Shown piece after piece: positions 1 to 9,031 of a stretch of DNA of 64,000 bases. The notes beneath the pieces were generated by a model. The model saw only the letters and a program-made list of their open reading frames with translations. It was not told the origin of the DNA and did no database searches. The DNA comes from Acinetobacter piscicola (GTDB lineage: Bacteria; Pseudomonadota; Gammaproteobacteria; Pseudomonadales; Moraxellaceae). Both the position numbers and the translations under genes were made by a program. The stretch is taken from the NCBI RefSeq assembly GCF_002233755.1, contig NZ_NIFO01000001.1, positions 1 to 64,000 on the forward strand. The letters run 5' to 3'. How positions within the stretch are numbered: position 1 is the stretch's first letter; the number at the start of each line of letters is the position of its first letter.

Positions 1-25
1 TGTCTACCGATTTCACCACTCGGGC
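1..25 (-). tRNA. tRNA-Leu, 5' end only (partial)
   Basis: Read on the minus strand this is GCCCGAGTGGTGAAATCGG followed by TAGACA, the acceptor strand, D-arm and start of the anticodon arm typical of a bacterial tRNA-Leu. The rest of the molecule lies outside the window, so the anticodon cannot be read. It follows tRNA-Cys by 10 nt on the same strand, so the two are probably one transcript. Confidence 0.8.
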
Positions 26-35
26 TTTACAAGAT

Positions 36-109
36 TGGAGGCGGAGGTCGGAATCGAACCGGCGTACACGGAGTTGCAGTCCGCTGCATGACCACTCTGC
101 CACCCCGCC
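36..109 (-). tRNA. tRNA-Cys (anticodon GCA)
   Basis: On the minus strand the molecule starts GGCGGGG and ends CTCCGCC-T-CCA, giving a 7-bp acceptor stem with one G-U pair, a discriminator U and an encoded CCA. The anticodon loop reads CTGCAAC, so the anticodon is GCA (cysteine). The T-loop GGTTCGATTCC is canonical. It lies just upstream of tRNA-Leu in the direction of transcription. Confidence 0.95.
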
Positions 110-126
110 ATGTCTTGGTGATGCAC

Positions 127-154
127 ATATTAGCAACCTTTGAAAAAAAAACAA
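127..154 (-). promoter_or_regulatory. Likely sigma-70 promoter for tRNA-Cys/tRNA-Leu
   Basis: On the minus strand TTGTTT and TAATAT are separated by 16 nt. The -10 ends 17 nt before the first base of tRNA-Cys. This is position and consensus evidence only. Confidence 0.5.
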
Positions 155-261
155 TACTATAATTCATGCATATGCACATAAATTCGGCATATAGAATAAA
201 AATGTTCAAATAATCATGTATTATTTGCAAAATTGATTCATATCTACCTTGGAGATGTGCC

Positions 262-1110
262 GTGGCATTGGTATTAGATGGTCGCGCATTAGCGAAACAA
301 ATTGAAGCAGACTTGTTGACTCGTGTTGAAGCTTTAAAAGCAAAAACAGGTCGTACCCCAATTTTAGCGACCATTTTGGTCGGCGATGATGGTGCATCTG
401 CAACTTATGTACGTATGAAAGGTAATGCTTGCCGCCGTGTAGGTATGGATTCTCTTAAAGTTGAACTCGGTAAAGAAACGACAACTGAACAATTACTTGC
501 AGAAATTGAAAAGCTAAATGCCAATCCAGACGTTCACGGTATTTTGTTACAGCATCCTGTGCCTGAACAAATTGATGAACGTGCTTGTTTTGATGCTATT
601 TCACTTGAAAAAGATGTTGATGGCGTGACTTGCTTAGGTTTTGGTCGTATGGCAATGGGTGAAGCAGCATATGGTTCTGCGACACCAGCGGGCATTATGA
701 CAACGTTGAAAGAATATAATATCGAAATTGCAGGTAAACATGCCGTTGTTGTTGGACGTTCTGCGATTCTTGGTAAGCCTATGGCGATGATGTTGTTACA
801 AGCCAATGCGACTGTGACGATTTGTCATTCACGTACGCAAAATCTTGCAGAATTGGTTAAACAAGCGGATATCGTTGTCGGCGCTGTAGGTAAGGCTGAA
901 CTTATTCAAAAAGATTGGATTAAACAAGGTGCTGTGGTGGTCGATGCTGGTTTCCATCCACGTGATGGTGGCGGTGTAGGTGATATTCAATTGGTTGGTA
1001 TTGAAGAGGTCGCTTCTGCTTATACGCCTGTTCCAGGTGGTGTAGGGCCAATGACGATTACAACGTTAATTCGTCAAACTGTGGAAGCAGCTGAAAAGGC
1101 TTTGGGTTGA
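262..1110 (+). CDS. folD: Bifunctional methylenetetrahydrofolate dehydrogenase / methenyltetrahydrofolate cyclohydrolase
   Basis: Interconverts 5,10-methylene-, 5,10-methenyl- and 10-formyl-tetrahydrofolate in the cytoplasm, supplying one-carbon units for purines and formyl-Met. The 282-residue length is normal for FolD. Visible signatures are the substrate-site region around [21 protein letters not shown] (about residue 95), the DVDG loop, the Rossmann segment [14 protein letters not shown] (about 165-178) and the C-terminal [10 protein letters not shown]. The start is GTG with GGAG placed 7 nt upstream; no in-frame ATG competes. It is transcribed divergently from the tRNA pair and stands alone. 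Confidence 0.96.
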   Translation: MALVLDGRALAKQIEADLLTRVEALKAKTGRTPILATILVGDDGASATYVRMKGNACRRVGMDSLKVELGKETTTEQLLAEIEKLNANPDVHGILLQHPVPEQIDERACFDAISLEKDVDGVTCLGFGRMAMGEAAYGSATPAGIMTTLKEYNIEIAGKHAVVVGRSAILGKPMAMMLLQANATVTICHSRTQNLAELVKQADIVVGAVGKAELIQKDWIKQGAVVVDAGFHPRDGGGVGDIQLVGIEEVASAYTPVPGGVGPMTITTLIRQTVEAAEKALG

Positions 1111-1125
1111 TTAAGCTTTTTATGC

Positions 1126-1362
1126 CAGAGTCTTACATCTAAAATTTTTATTTAGGGATTAGCCACTACGTCTTGCGTTACAGTTAAAGCAGTGCTTTAA
1201 CTTAACTCAGGCTCGACCTACTTTTGTTTTGACAAAAGTAGGCAAAACCATTGTCATCCGCTGAACTCGTTCACTACCATCATTTCGATGAATGATTCGC
1301 AGAAACATTTTTAATTAAATGTAGTCCTGTCTCGAACAATAGCGGATGACGTTTCCGTGTAT
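1126..1362. repeat. Structured interspersed repeat, copy 1
   Basis: Shares blocks in the same order with 43738-43998: cagagtcttac, a ggatta...cac-tacgtcttgc block, aactcaggctcgacct, aaaagtaggcaaaacca, ctcgaacaat and gacgtttccg. A 10-bp stem (gtcatccgct at 1253-1262 with agcggatgac at 1341-1350) closes a 78-nt loop. Two further hairpins precede it: gttaaagc/gctttaac and CCTACTTTTG/CAAAAGTAGG. It fills most of the folD-methyltransferase gap. No open frame of note is seen. Whether it is mobile DNA or an RNA is unknown. Confidence 0.7.
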
Positions 1363-1423
1363 CGAATATTGGGATTAATCTTTATTTCCTAAGTATTAGA
1401 ATAATAATTGTGGTTATTTATTC

Positions 1424-2092
1424 ATGAGTTGTACTTTTCAATTTGTTAAAGCCCCTGAACATTTGCTAAAAGCTTTGCATGACGTGATTCCAAATTGCGA
1501 GCTTATTGCACAGCAATTGCCTGAAACATCTATTTCACTGTGGCTGATTCCACCAGTATTTCCAACAGATCGTTTAGATGATGAAGTGATTCGTCGCATT
1601 TGGAATGATACGCCGTATTGGATATTTTGTTGGGCATCAGGGCTTGCAATGGCACAGTGGTTACTTGCAGAACCGCATCATGTCAAAGATAAAGTGGTTT
1701 TAGACTTTGGCGCAGGCTCAGGTGTAGTTGCAATTGCTGCAAAAATGGCAGGTGCTAAACGCGTGATTTGCTGTGATATTGACCAAGTGAGTTTAGATGC
1801 ATGTCGTGAAAATGCATTATTAAACAATGTTGAGCTCGAATATTTAGATGATTTGTATAAGGCAGAACAGGTAGATGTATTGCTTGCAGCAGATGTTTTA
1901 TATGATCAATGCAATCGTTTTTTCTTAGATGAATTTTTAAAATTTGCTCCAGAAATTTGGGTTGCAGATAGTCGTGTGAAAAATTTTAGCCATCCACATT
2001 ATCAAAAACTGGATGAGCGTAGCGCAACAACTTGGCCTGATTTAGATGAAGCTAAAGAATTTAGAAATGTAAGTTTTTATAAGACGCTGTGA
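1424..2092 (+). CDS. Class I SAM-dependent methyltransferase, probably protein-modifying
   Basis: A 222-residue soluble protein with the SAM-binding motif I VLDFGAGSGVVAIAAKMAGA at about 88-107, followed by the acidic ribose-binding segment CCDID. The stretch LLAADVLYD (about 152-160) is motif II/post-II. The arrangement resembles the PrmA/ETFB-lysine methyltransferase group, which methylates protein lysines; the actual substrate cannot be told from sequence. The ATG start follows an AT-rich gap and no clear Shine-Dalgarno is seen. The gene is isolated between the structured repeat and a convergent lipoprotein gene. Confidence 0.8.
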   Translation: MSCTFQFVKAPEHLLKALHDVIPNCELIAQQLPETSISLWLIPPVFPTDRLDDEVIRRIWNDTPYWIFCWASGLAMAQWLLAEPHHVKDKVVLDFGAGSGVVAIAAKMAGAKRVICCDIDQVSLDACRENALLNNVELEYLDDLYKAEQVDVLLAADVLYDQCNRFFLDEFLKFAPEIWVADSRVKNFSHPHYQKLDERSATTWPDLDEAKEFRNVSFYKTL

Positions 2093-2138
2093 AAGCGTCT
2101 TATAAATTGGATTTAGAACATATTTATTATTAAGAATA

Positions 2139-2567
2139 TTAAGAACAAGTATAACGAACCACATGCAAAGTACTCGGACGAGTTTCTAAGGCTTGACGTG
2201 TTGCATAATCTTCACTGTTATTCAAATTCGGTGTATTTGAAAGCCCAAATGATGTACGGCTATGACCAAGTTGAACGCCTTTCTGGTCATTACTCACGAC
2301 TTGCGGGTTAATAATTTCATTCACACTTAAAACAGAAATTTTATAAGCCTTATTTTCACCTAAAACTTTTTTGCAAGCACGTTGTAATTTATCTTCATCT
2401 AAATCACGATCTGCACGACCAGATAAGGTATAAGCGAGTGTGGCGCTGTTTGAGCTTTGATTTTCGATTTGATAGCCTGTAGCACCGTTATATTGACGCG
2501 GCGTAGTTTGACACGCAGCTAAACCTAAAATAATACAACCTAATCCTAATAAAGTGATCTTTTTCAT
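2139..2567 (-). CDS. Small lipoprotein of unknown function
   Basis: A 142-residue protein that begins MKKITLLGLGCIILGLAAC: a lysine-containing n-region, a hydrophobic core and a lipobox LAAC with the acylated cysteine at residue 19. The mature part is polar, rich in Asn, Gln and Ser, with no motif I recognise; Cys141 near the C-terminus could pair with Cys66. It is presumably anchored in the outer membrane or periplasm. It ends convergently with the methyltransferase gene 46 nt away. Function unknown. Confidence 0.8.
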   Translation of the reverse strand: MKKITLLGLGCIILGLAACQTTPRQYNGATGYQIENQSSNSATLAYTLSGRADRDLDEDKLQRACKKVLGENKAYKISVLSVNEIINPQVVSNDQKGVQLGHSRTSFGLSNTPNLNNSEDYATRQALETRPSTLHVVRYTCS

Positions 2568-2724
2568 TTTTGCAAATCTCGGTGTTGTTGTTATTTTTAG
2601 TATGCCATAGCTCTCAGATCAATTCACGAACATTGTCTTGTGTAATGATACTCGTCTTTTCATAAGGAGAGCAGGCATTTCATTGTATATTACTTACTCA
2701 ATATAAAGAGTGATGCGCTGAGTT

Positions 2725-3148
2725 TTACAACGCCCCTCGAATTAACGGATAAGCATTATCCAGTAAAATCTTTTGTGCTGCTGTATTAGGATGAATCAAA
2801 TCTTTTTGCATTAAATCCTTATTGCCTGCAATACCATTCATAAAAAATGGATACATTTTAACTTTGTATTGTTGGCTTAAGACTTGATAGTTATTTTCAA
2901 ACGCCTTGCTATATGCTGTGCCGTAGTTGGGCGGTATTTTCATCCCTAATAAAACCACTTTGGCTTTAGTTTGCTGACTTTGTTGAATCAATTGCGCTAA
3001 GTTTTTTTGGATCATTTGAGGCGGTTGACCACGTAAGCCATCATTTCCACCCAATTCAATCACCACAACATCTGGTTTGTAAGTTTGCAAGAGTTTTGGC
3101 AACCGCGCTTTTCATCATTTTCAAATTTAACCATTTTTTGATTTGCAT
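2725..3148 (-). pseudogene. tesA: tesA-like SGNH/GDSL arylesterase, internal deletion
   Basis: The downstream part, from codon 3102 (ARLPKLLQTYKPD...) to 2725, matches the C-terminal two thirds of periplasmic TesA-type esterases. It keeps block III GGND (Asn oxyanion residue) and block V DLIHPN with the catalytic Asp/His. The block I GDSL segment carrying the nucleophilic serine is absent. Upstream, in a different frame, 3148-3105 reads MQIKKWLNLKMMKSA, which looks like the start of a signal peptide. The simplest reading is an internal, frame-changing deletion with its junction near the GCGCGG at about 3103-3108. The remaining open frame (TTG at 3102) cannot encode an active esterase. Confidence 0.75.
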
Positions 3149-3164
3149 AGTAAGGTACTTTCAG

Positions 3165-3914
3165 ATGTCTAAGGTTCAGGATGATTCAATCTCTCCCATC
3201 ATGCCACAAGTGATAATTTCTGCACAGCAACTGACACAAAAGATAGAATTACCACATCAAACGCTTACAATTTTTGAAAATTTAAACCTCAATATTTATA
3301 CAGGCGAGCAAGTTGCGATTACAGGCCGTTCAGGTTCTGGAAAATCCACTTTATTGGGGATTCTTGCCACTTTAGATCAAGCCAGTTCAGGACAACTCAC
3401 GGTTTGTGGTGAATCAATTGAGAAGCTGAATGAAGAGCAGCGTGCATTAGTACGTCTTAAACATATTGGTTTTGTATTTCAGTCATTTCAATTGCTTCCA
3501 CATTTATCTGCGCTTGAAAATGTGATGTTGCCTTTGCGCATACAGAAAGACTTTAATTATCTTGAAGCTGAACATAAATCATTAAAATTATTGGCAAAAG
3601 TAGGTTTGGAGCGTCAAAGTCAGCAAACACCTAAAGTACTTTCAGGTGGTGAGCAACAACGTGTCGCGATCGCTAGAGCTTTGATTTCTGACCCTAAAAT
3701 TATTTTTGCAGATGAACCGACGGGTAATCTTGATGAGCATACAGCGCATGAAATAGAACAATTACTTTTTGATTTAAATAGAGAATTGGGTACAACCTTG
3801 GTTCTGGTTACACATGATCCGCAATTGGCTGCACAATGCCAACGTCATTATGAACTGAAAGATGGTGTATTGATTGAACATTCTCAATTCACTCAGACAG
3901 GTGAGGTTGTGTAA
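3165..3914 (+). CDS. ABC transporter ATP-binding protein (YbbA/LolD-like)
   Basis: ATPase subunit of a MacB/LolD-type exporter. Visible are Walker A GRSGSGKST (about residues 53-61 from this start), the Q-loop FVFQSF, the signature LSGGEQQRVAIARAL, Walker B IIFADEPTGNLD and the H-switch VTHD. The frame is open from 3096, but ATG 3165 has AAGG 9 nt upstream and avoids running into the tesA remnant. ATG 3201 is another option but has no Shine-Dalgarno. The stop overlaps the permease start by one base (TAATG), so the two are translationally coupled. E. coli ybbA lies beside tesA and ybbP, the same neighbourhood as here. Confidence 0.9.
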   Translation: MSKVQDDSISPIMPQVIISAQQLTQKIELPHQTLTIFENLNLNIYTGEQVAITGRSGSGKSTLLGILATLDQASSGQLTVCGESIEKLNEEQRALVRLKHIGFVFQSFQLLPHLSALENVMLPLRIQKDFNYLEAEHKSLKLLAKVGLERQSQQTPKVLSGGEQQRVAIARALISDPKIIFADEPTGNLDEHTAHEIEQLLFDLNRELGTTLVLVTHDPQLAAQCQRHYELKDGVLIEHSQFTQTGEVV

Positions 3915-6505
3915 TGTTTACTTTGTTTAAGCCATTATTCAGGCAAAGTTTTGCGACATCAGGTATTTATTTACTGATTATTGCTTTAAGTTTGGCGATT
4001 AGTGCGACCACAGCACTCAAGTTTAGTAATGATCAAGTGCAACAAGCTGTGACTTTACAAGCTGCCAAAATGCAAGCAGCTGATTTAGTACTAAATGATA
4101 ATTATCCAATTGAAAAACAGTGGTTAAAGCAGGCGGATGAACTTAAATTAAAACAGTCACATGTCACCATGTTCGGTTCTATGGCATCTACCCATGATCA
4201 ATTCGTTATGGTGAATGTGAAAGCAATTGATGGTGCTTTCCCGCTGAGAGGCGAGTTAACGATTTCACCTAAACAAAAATTAAAAAGTGGTGGAGTATGG
4301 TTAAGTAAACGTGCTCAAGAATTGTTAAAACTTAAAGTGGGTGATTCTGTTCAAATTGCCGATGGTCAGTTTAAAGTGACGGGTATTATTGAACAGGACT
4401 CAAATCAAGAATTAGGTTTCTCTGCTTTTTCGCCAACCGTGATTATCTCTCAAGCCGATGTGGTTAAAACCAATGCGGTTCAAATTGGTAGTCGTGTTGA
4501 ATATCGTTTATTGATGGCGGGTGAGCCTCAAGCTGTAACGGCATACCAACAGCGATTTAAAGCCTTTAAAGAACAAGAAAAACTGAATGATCTAAAGGCA
4601 AATACAAAGCCATTAGAACAGAATCAGATTGCCAAAGATCAAGGTGTTACTCAAAAGCAGGATCAGCCAACCGATCATACGGCAACGGATCAATCCGCTC
4701 AGGCAATGCAAAGTGCAGAGTCAGATTTGGAAGATCAAACCAGTTTGAGACTACGTAATGCCAATGATGGAAATTCTCGCTTACTCAAACCGATTGAAAA
4801 TTTAGATATTTTCTTACAGTTAGCAAATATCTTAACCATTTTACTCTGCGGTTTAGCAATTGCTTTAACCAGTCAGCGTTATGTACAGCAAAACCAAGAT
4901 CATATTGCATTGATGCGTTGTATGGGCGCAACCAAACAGCAAATTTTCCAAACGTATTTGGGATTACTTGTTGTTGTGATTGTTATCGCAATCGTGATCG
5001 GAAGTATTTTAGGATTGGTTCTCGGTTATTCCTTACTGCAATTGATGTTGCAAATGATTCCAAATCTTGAATTAAGCTTTTCTGCTTTTGAAATGTTGCT
5101 TGGCCCTTTACCGATTGCGATTTTCACCAGTGCAATTGTTTTGATTGGGTTTATTTTTCCAAGTCTATGGCAATTGCTCAGTACACCTCCAATTCGAGTG
5201 ATTCGTCAGCAAGAAAAATCTGCACGTTCAATTGTGTGGATGATGTCGGCAGGACTGATCAGTCTGATTATTTTTAGTCTTGTTTTAACTGAAAATATCG
5301 TTTTAACGGCATTGGTGATGGGGGCTGTTGTAGTTCTCACAGGTTTGTTGTTTGGAATCGTTTGGTTGATTCTAAAAACTTTAAAATCAATGCGGAATCA
5401 GCTTTCAGCCTATGTACGCACGCCATCACAAACCGCATTACAAATTACAGCATTGGCTTTGGGACTGAGTTTAATTACAGTTTTGGCGGTATTACGCACA
5501 GATTTATTGGAGCGTTGGCAGCAACAATTACCTGAAGGAACACCGAACCAGTTTATTTACGGATTACCTCCTTTTGAGCTTGATGCATTTAAGCAGCAAC
5601 TTGAACAACAACATTGGAAAAGCACGCCTTTATATCCCAATGTCAAAGGTCGACTCATCGCCAAAAATGATCAAGCCTTTTCAGCAGATTTGATCAAAAA
5701 GAGTAATTCGCTTCGCCGTGAGTTGAATCTGACTCAAACGGATCAATATCCACAAGACAATGTGATTGTTTCAGGAAATGCCAAACTGACGAAGGTTGGA
5801 CAAGTCTCTGTGGAAGCAGAATTGGCGAATGAGTTAGGGATCAAAATTGGTGATCGTTTGACTTTTAGTTTGCCAGAAGGACGATTACAGGCACAGGTGG
5901 TGAATTTAAGAACAGTAGAATGGCAAAGTTTTAGTCCGAACTTTTTCTTTATTTTTACACCCAATACTTTGGATGAAAATGCAGGGAGTTATTTAGGGAG
6001 TTTCTACGTACCAGCTACTGAAAAAGCCAAAATGGTTAATCTGATTCAGCAATTTTCAAATACTGTTTTTATAGATGTGTCATTAATTTTTGATGAGATT
6101 AAACGATTAGTTGCAGTGTTGGTACAGATTATCACGGTACTTGCGGTGTTGGTCAGTCTATCGGGCTTTTTAGTTCTGATCGCATGTATTAATTTGTTGA
6201 TGGATGAGCGTAAAAGAGAAGTCGCTCTCATGCGATCTTTTGGTAGTTCTAAACGTCAATTAAAGAATATGATGAGTTTGGAAATTGGTTTTATTGGTTT
6301 ATTGGCAGGAATCGTATCGTGTTTCTTTGCAGAAGTGATTAGTGCGATCGCAAGTTATCGAATGGACATGGTTGTACAATTGCATTGGGAAATTTGGGTT
6401 ATTTTACTTGTACTGATGGCGCTATTATGCGCATTGATCGGTCGTTATCGCCTGAGTTATTTGTCGGAAATTCCTCCTTTACAAAGTTTGAGGGAGTTGA
6501 ATTGA
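3914..6505 (+). CDS. FtsX-like ABC permease (YbbP-like), 863 aa
   Basis: Inner-membrane partner of the upstream ATPase. The plan is an N-terminal TM helix (about 16-36), a large periplasmic domain, a group of TM helices starting about residue 300 with the FtsX feature ALMRCMGATKQQI, a second periplasmic domain, and a C-terminal FtsX bundle with VALMRSFGSSKRQL. This duplicated FtsX layout is typical of YbbP. Residues about 220-285 are a hydrophilic Q/D/K-rich segment just before the first bundle, probably disordered. The substrate is unknown; YbbAP is often proposed to export or extract lipophilic molecules. Confidence 0.88.
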   Translation: MFTLFKPLFRQSFATSGIYLLIIALSLAISATTALKFSNDQVQQAVTLQAAKMQAADLVLNDNYPIEKQWLKQADELKLKQSHVTMFGSMASTHDQFVMVNVKAIDGAFPLRGELTISPKQKLKSGGVWLSKRAQELLKLKVGDSVQIADGQFKVTGIIEQDSNQELGFSAFSPTVIISQADVVKTNAVQIGSRVEYRLLMAGEPQAVTAYQQRFKAFKEQEKLNDLKANTKPLEQNQIAKDQGVTQKQDQPTDHTATDQSAQAMQSAESDLEDQTSLRLRNANDGNSRLLKPIENLDIFLQLANILTILLCGLAIALTSQRYVQQNQDHIALMRCMGATKQQIFQTYLGLLVVVIVIAIVIGSILGLVLGYSLLQLMLQMIPNLELSFSAFEMLLGPLPIAIFTSAIVLIGFIFPSLWQLLSTPPIRVIRQQEKSARSIVWMMSAGLISLIIFSLVLTENIVLTALVMGAVVVLTGLLFGIVWLILKTLKSMRNQLSAYVRTPSQTALQITALALGLSLITVLAVLRTDLLERWQQQLPEGTPNQFIYGLPPFELDAFKQQLEQQHWKSTPLYPNVKGRLIAKNDQAFSADLIKKSNSLRRELNLTQTDQYPQDNVIVSGNAKLTKVGQVSVEAELANELGIKIGDRLTFSLPEGRLQAQVVNLRTVEWQSFSPNFFFIFTPNTLDENAGSYLGSFYVPATEKAKMVNLIQQFSNTVFIDVSLIFDEIKRLVAVLVQIITVLAVLVSLSGFLVLIACINLLMDERKREVALMRSFGSSKRQLKNMMSLEIGFIGLLAGIVSCFFAEVISAIASYRMDMVVQLHWEIWVILLVLMALLCALIGRYRLSYLSEIPPLQSLRELN

Positions 6506-6634
6506 TAAGTGTTGAATAGATTTATAAATGAATAACTTCTATGTGGCTGTATTAAATTGCAAAAATAAAGACTGAAATAATATTGATGCAGCCACAGATA
6601 AAATCAAAAATTTAAAGCTTATAGGAATACAGCT

Positions 6635-7198
6635 ATGCAGTGGATCCTGTTAGAGTTTTTTCCACATATTTTAATGTTCTTTCATAAGTTTAAAGACAAG
6701 TTTACCAGTAATAAAAGCTTAGCTCTTTATCCCGTACTTGCTATTTTCCTGATACTTTTCTATTTGAATGCATTGGGGATGATCTATTATTGGGTTGCAT
6801 TGTCTATCTTTGTGTCATTGGTTTTTTGGTTGAATAAAAAGAATTATGGCGATTTAAATCGTTTTCCATATTTTATGAAGATAGATGATGGAATGGAGCC
6901 CTTTTATTTTAAAACGAAACTTAAATTTGCTGAATTACATGGCAAAGTGATTCATATCGATCTACCGCAGAGTCATTTGCCCATAGAAATTGTTTTTAAT
7001 GAAAGCTCATCAGTGAAATTTAAGTTTAATCAGCAAGAAATCAAAGGTTTATTTTTGGATCATGCAAGCATCATAATGAAAAGAATGATTTACATGCAAA
7101 ATGTATCTTCAGGTGGTCATCAATTTAATATACAAATACAACTTAAAGGATTTTTTACACCTCTTGTTATTTTAAAGATTTCAAAAGTTTTTCATTAA
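6635..7198 (+). CDS. Unknown membrane-anchored protein, 187 aa
   Basis: I do not recognise this protein. Residues about 29-65 form one or two hydrophobic helices (YPVLAIFLILFYLNAL and YYWVALSIFVSLVFWL). The remaining 120 residues are a polar, beta-rich domain that resembles a PilZ-like barrel only loosely; no RxxxR motif is seen, so I do not make that call. Start ATG 6635 has AGG about 10 nt upstream (ataggaatacagct). It lies 130 bp after the permease and may be a separate unit. Confidence 0.6.
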   Translation: MQWILLEFFPHILMFFHKFKDKFTSNKSLALYPVLAIFLILFYLNALGMIYYWVALSIFVSLVFWLNKKNYGDLNRFPYFMKIDDGMEPFYFKTKLKFAELHGKVIHIDLPQSHLPIEIVFNESSSVKFKFNQQEIKGLFLDHASIIMKRMIYMQNVSSGGHQFNIQIQLKGFFTPLVILKISKVFH

Positions 7199-7341
7199 CA
7201 TAGATATGGACTTGGAAAAATAGAAATGGAATATCAACTCAAGATGTAAATTCCATTTCGAGAAATCAAGCGAAGTTTTGATCTTTTATATAGCTGTGTC
7301 GAACCATTAAGAAGACCATAATATTTTGATAACGAAGCTTT

Positions 7342-8154
7342 CTAAAACTTCAATTGACTACGCATTTGTGAAATCGCTTCTTGCCAAAGTGGGGTAATTG
7401 GTTCAATCAGATTTTGGCAATACAAATACACGGTATAAGTTAAACCGATGCCAAATAAAATAATCATAATATTGGCAATCTGTCCTGCGTTGACACGTTG
7501 AGCGATATACCAAACCAGTGCTAAGACCGCGCCCATCAACATGCCGCCAATGTGTGCTGCGTTATTAATACCAGAAGCAAAGAAACCAAAAGCCAAGTTA
7601 ATCGCAAGGATCGTTAAAAGTGCTTTTTTATCTAAAATAAACCTTTGATTTTCGGTAGGAGGGAATAGTGAAAGCACCGCTAAAGCACCCCCTAAGCCCA
7701 TAACTGCACCTGATGCTCCAGCAGATACACGTGGAATCAGTTTAGGATCAAAAGTTTGTAGAAGTTCATAGCTATTGCGAATATCAAGATAACCACTGAG
7801 TAAACTACCGATTAACCCAGCCAAAATATAAAGACTGAAATAATAAACACGACCGAAAGTTTGCTCTGCAACATTGCCAAATACAAAGAGTGCCCACATA
7901 TTCATCATGAGATGGAGAATACCAAAGTGAAAAAACATGCTACTAAATAAACGATAAGGTTCCTCTAGGAAGGTTAAAGGTGCATAATCTGCTCCCCAAC
8001 GTAATGCATCTAAAGTGCTTGGGTCAGTAATATTGACACCTGATAGAACTTGCAAAGCAAATAACCCTACATTGATAGAAATCAATAACAAGGTTACTTT
8101 TTCTATCTTATTGCGAGGTTGTGCGTAGGATGGACTTTCTTGATAATCAGACAT
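7342..8154 (-). CDS. Rhomboid family intramembrane serine protease
   Basis: A 270-residue polytopic inner-membrane protein that cuts TM helices inside the bilayer. The catalytic serine is in GASGAVMGLGGALAVL and the catalytic histidine in NAAHIGGMLMGA. The helix-2 motif HFGILHLMMNMWALF (HxxxN-type, oxyanion) is also present, and six or more hydrophobic helices are visible. The frame can be extended to a TTG at 8205, but ATG 8154 (MSDYQESP) gives the usual polar N-terminus before the first helix, so I prefer it. Its start faces mtgA, about 75 bp away. Natural substrates unknown. Confidence 0.9.
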   Translation of the reverse strand: MSDYQESPSYAQPRNKIEKVTLLLISINVGLFALQVLSGVNITDPSTLDALRWGADYAPLTFLEEPYRLFSSMFFHFGILHLMMNMWALFVFGNVAEQTFGRVYYFSLYILAGLIGSLLSGYLDIRNSYELLQTFDPKLIPRVSAGASGAVMGLGGALAVLSLFPPTENQRFILDKKALLTILAINLAFGFFASGINNAAHIGGMLMGAVLALVWYIAQRVNAGQIANIMIILFGIGLTYTVYLYCQNLIEPITPLWQEAISQMRSQLKF

Positions 8155-8228
8155 GCAATTTCTGTACTTTTTATAGAATGGATTTAGCTTAGCATGAAAT
8201 GCCAAATTTTTCGGAGTAACCTGCTGAC

Positions 8229-8903
8229 ATGAAAGCTTTTATTGTTCGTGGTTTGTTAATTATTATCAGTATTTTGATTATGATTCAGCTGTGGATTTTC
8301 TCTAGTTTGGTGTATTGGCGTACCCATGATGTTGAAACTACGATGTTTATGCGTTGGACGTATTTTTCTGATTTTAAACCGATTCAACATCAATGGCGCA
8401 ATTATGATGAGATTAGTGATCATTTTAAACATGCGATTGTTGCTGCTGAAGATGCGAAATTTATAGATCATCACGGTTTTGATTGGGATGGGATTGAAGA
8501 TGCATTACAACGAAATTTAAAGAAAGATAAAGTGGTTGCAGGTGGCTCAACCATTTCACAACAATTGGCAAAAAATTTATTTTTCTATAATCGCCGTTCA
8601 TTTATTCGCAAAGGACAGGAAACCATCGCAACAACCATGATGGAACGCATGTGGACCAAGCAACGCATTTTAGAGGTCTATATGAACTCGGTTGAGTTTG
8701 GAGATCACATTTATGGTGTTGAAGCTGCAGCACAACATTACTTTGGCAGAAGTGCCAAGAGTTTGAGCCGTGAACAAGCCGCATTTTTAGCAGTGTTGTT
8801 ACCCAATCCTAAGTATTATCAAGATCATCGAGACGACTCTAAACTGCAATATCGTAAACGTATGGTTTTAAAATATATGCGTTATACACGTATTCCAGAT
8901 TAG
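8229..8903 (+). CDS. mtgA: Monofunctional biosynthetic peptidoglycan transglycosylase
   Basis: Polymerises lipid II into glycan strands at the outer face of the inner membrane. A 224-residue GT51 protein with one N-terminal TM helix (about 5-27) and no transpeptidase domain. The catalytic glutamate is in [15 protein letters not shown]. Other GT51 motifs are [34 protein letters not shown] and [12 protein letters not shown]. The start ATG follows CGGAGTAACCTGCTGAC. Position next to ppk agrees with the ADP1 order ppk-mtgA as I remember it. A terminator follows. Confidence 0.95.
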   Translation: MKAFIVRGLLIIISILIMIQLWIFSSLVYWRTHDVETTMFMRWTYFSDFKPIQHQWRNYDEISDHFKHAIVAAEDAKFIDHHGFDWDGIEDALQRNLKKDKVVAGGSTISQQLAKNLFFYNRRSFIRKGQETIATTMMERMWTKQRILEVYMNSVEFGDHIYGVEAAAQHYFGRSAKSLSREQAAFLAVLLPNPKYYQDHRDDSKLQYRKRMVLKYMRYTRIPD

Positions 8904-8941
8904 CGTATTTTTATCCAATCAATATTTATTTTCAAAGTAAG

Positions 8942-8968
8942 AAAAGCGCAAATCTTTGTGCTTTTTTT
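8942..8968 (+). terminator. Rho-independent terminator after mtgA
   Basis: aaaagcgcaaa and tttgtgctttt form an 11-bp stem (one G-T wobble) with a 2-nt gap, followed by a T-run. It sits 40 nt after the mtgA stop and before ppk. Confidence 0.75.
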
Positions 8969-9031
8969 ATGAAATTGTCACAAATTTGAAGCATACTAGT
9001 TTCATGACATTTATTGATGCAGGTTTATTGC

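Noticed and set aside
1176..1196. Hairpin gttaaagc/gctttaac as the folD terminator
   Set aside because: No T-tract follows and it lies inside the repeat at a position where copy 2 also has a hairpin.
3096..3164. N-terminal extension of the ABC ATPase frame
   Set aside because: It overlaps the tesA remnant and has no start signal; ATG 3165 has a suitable Shine-Dalgarno.
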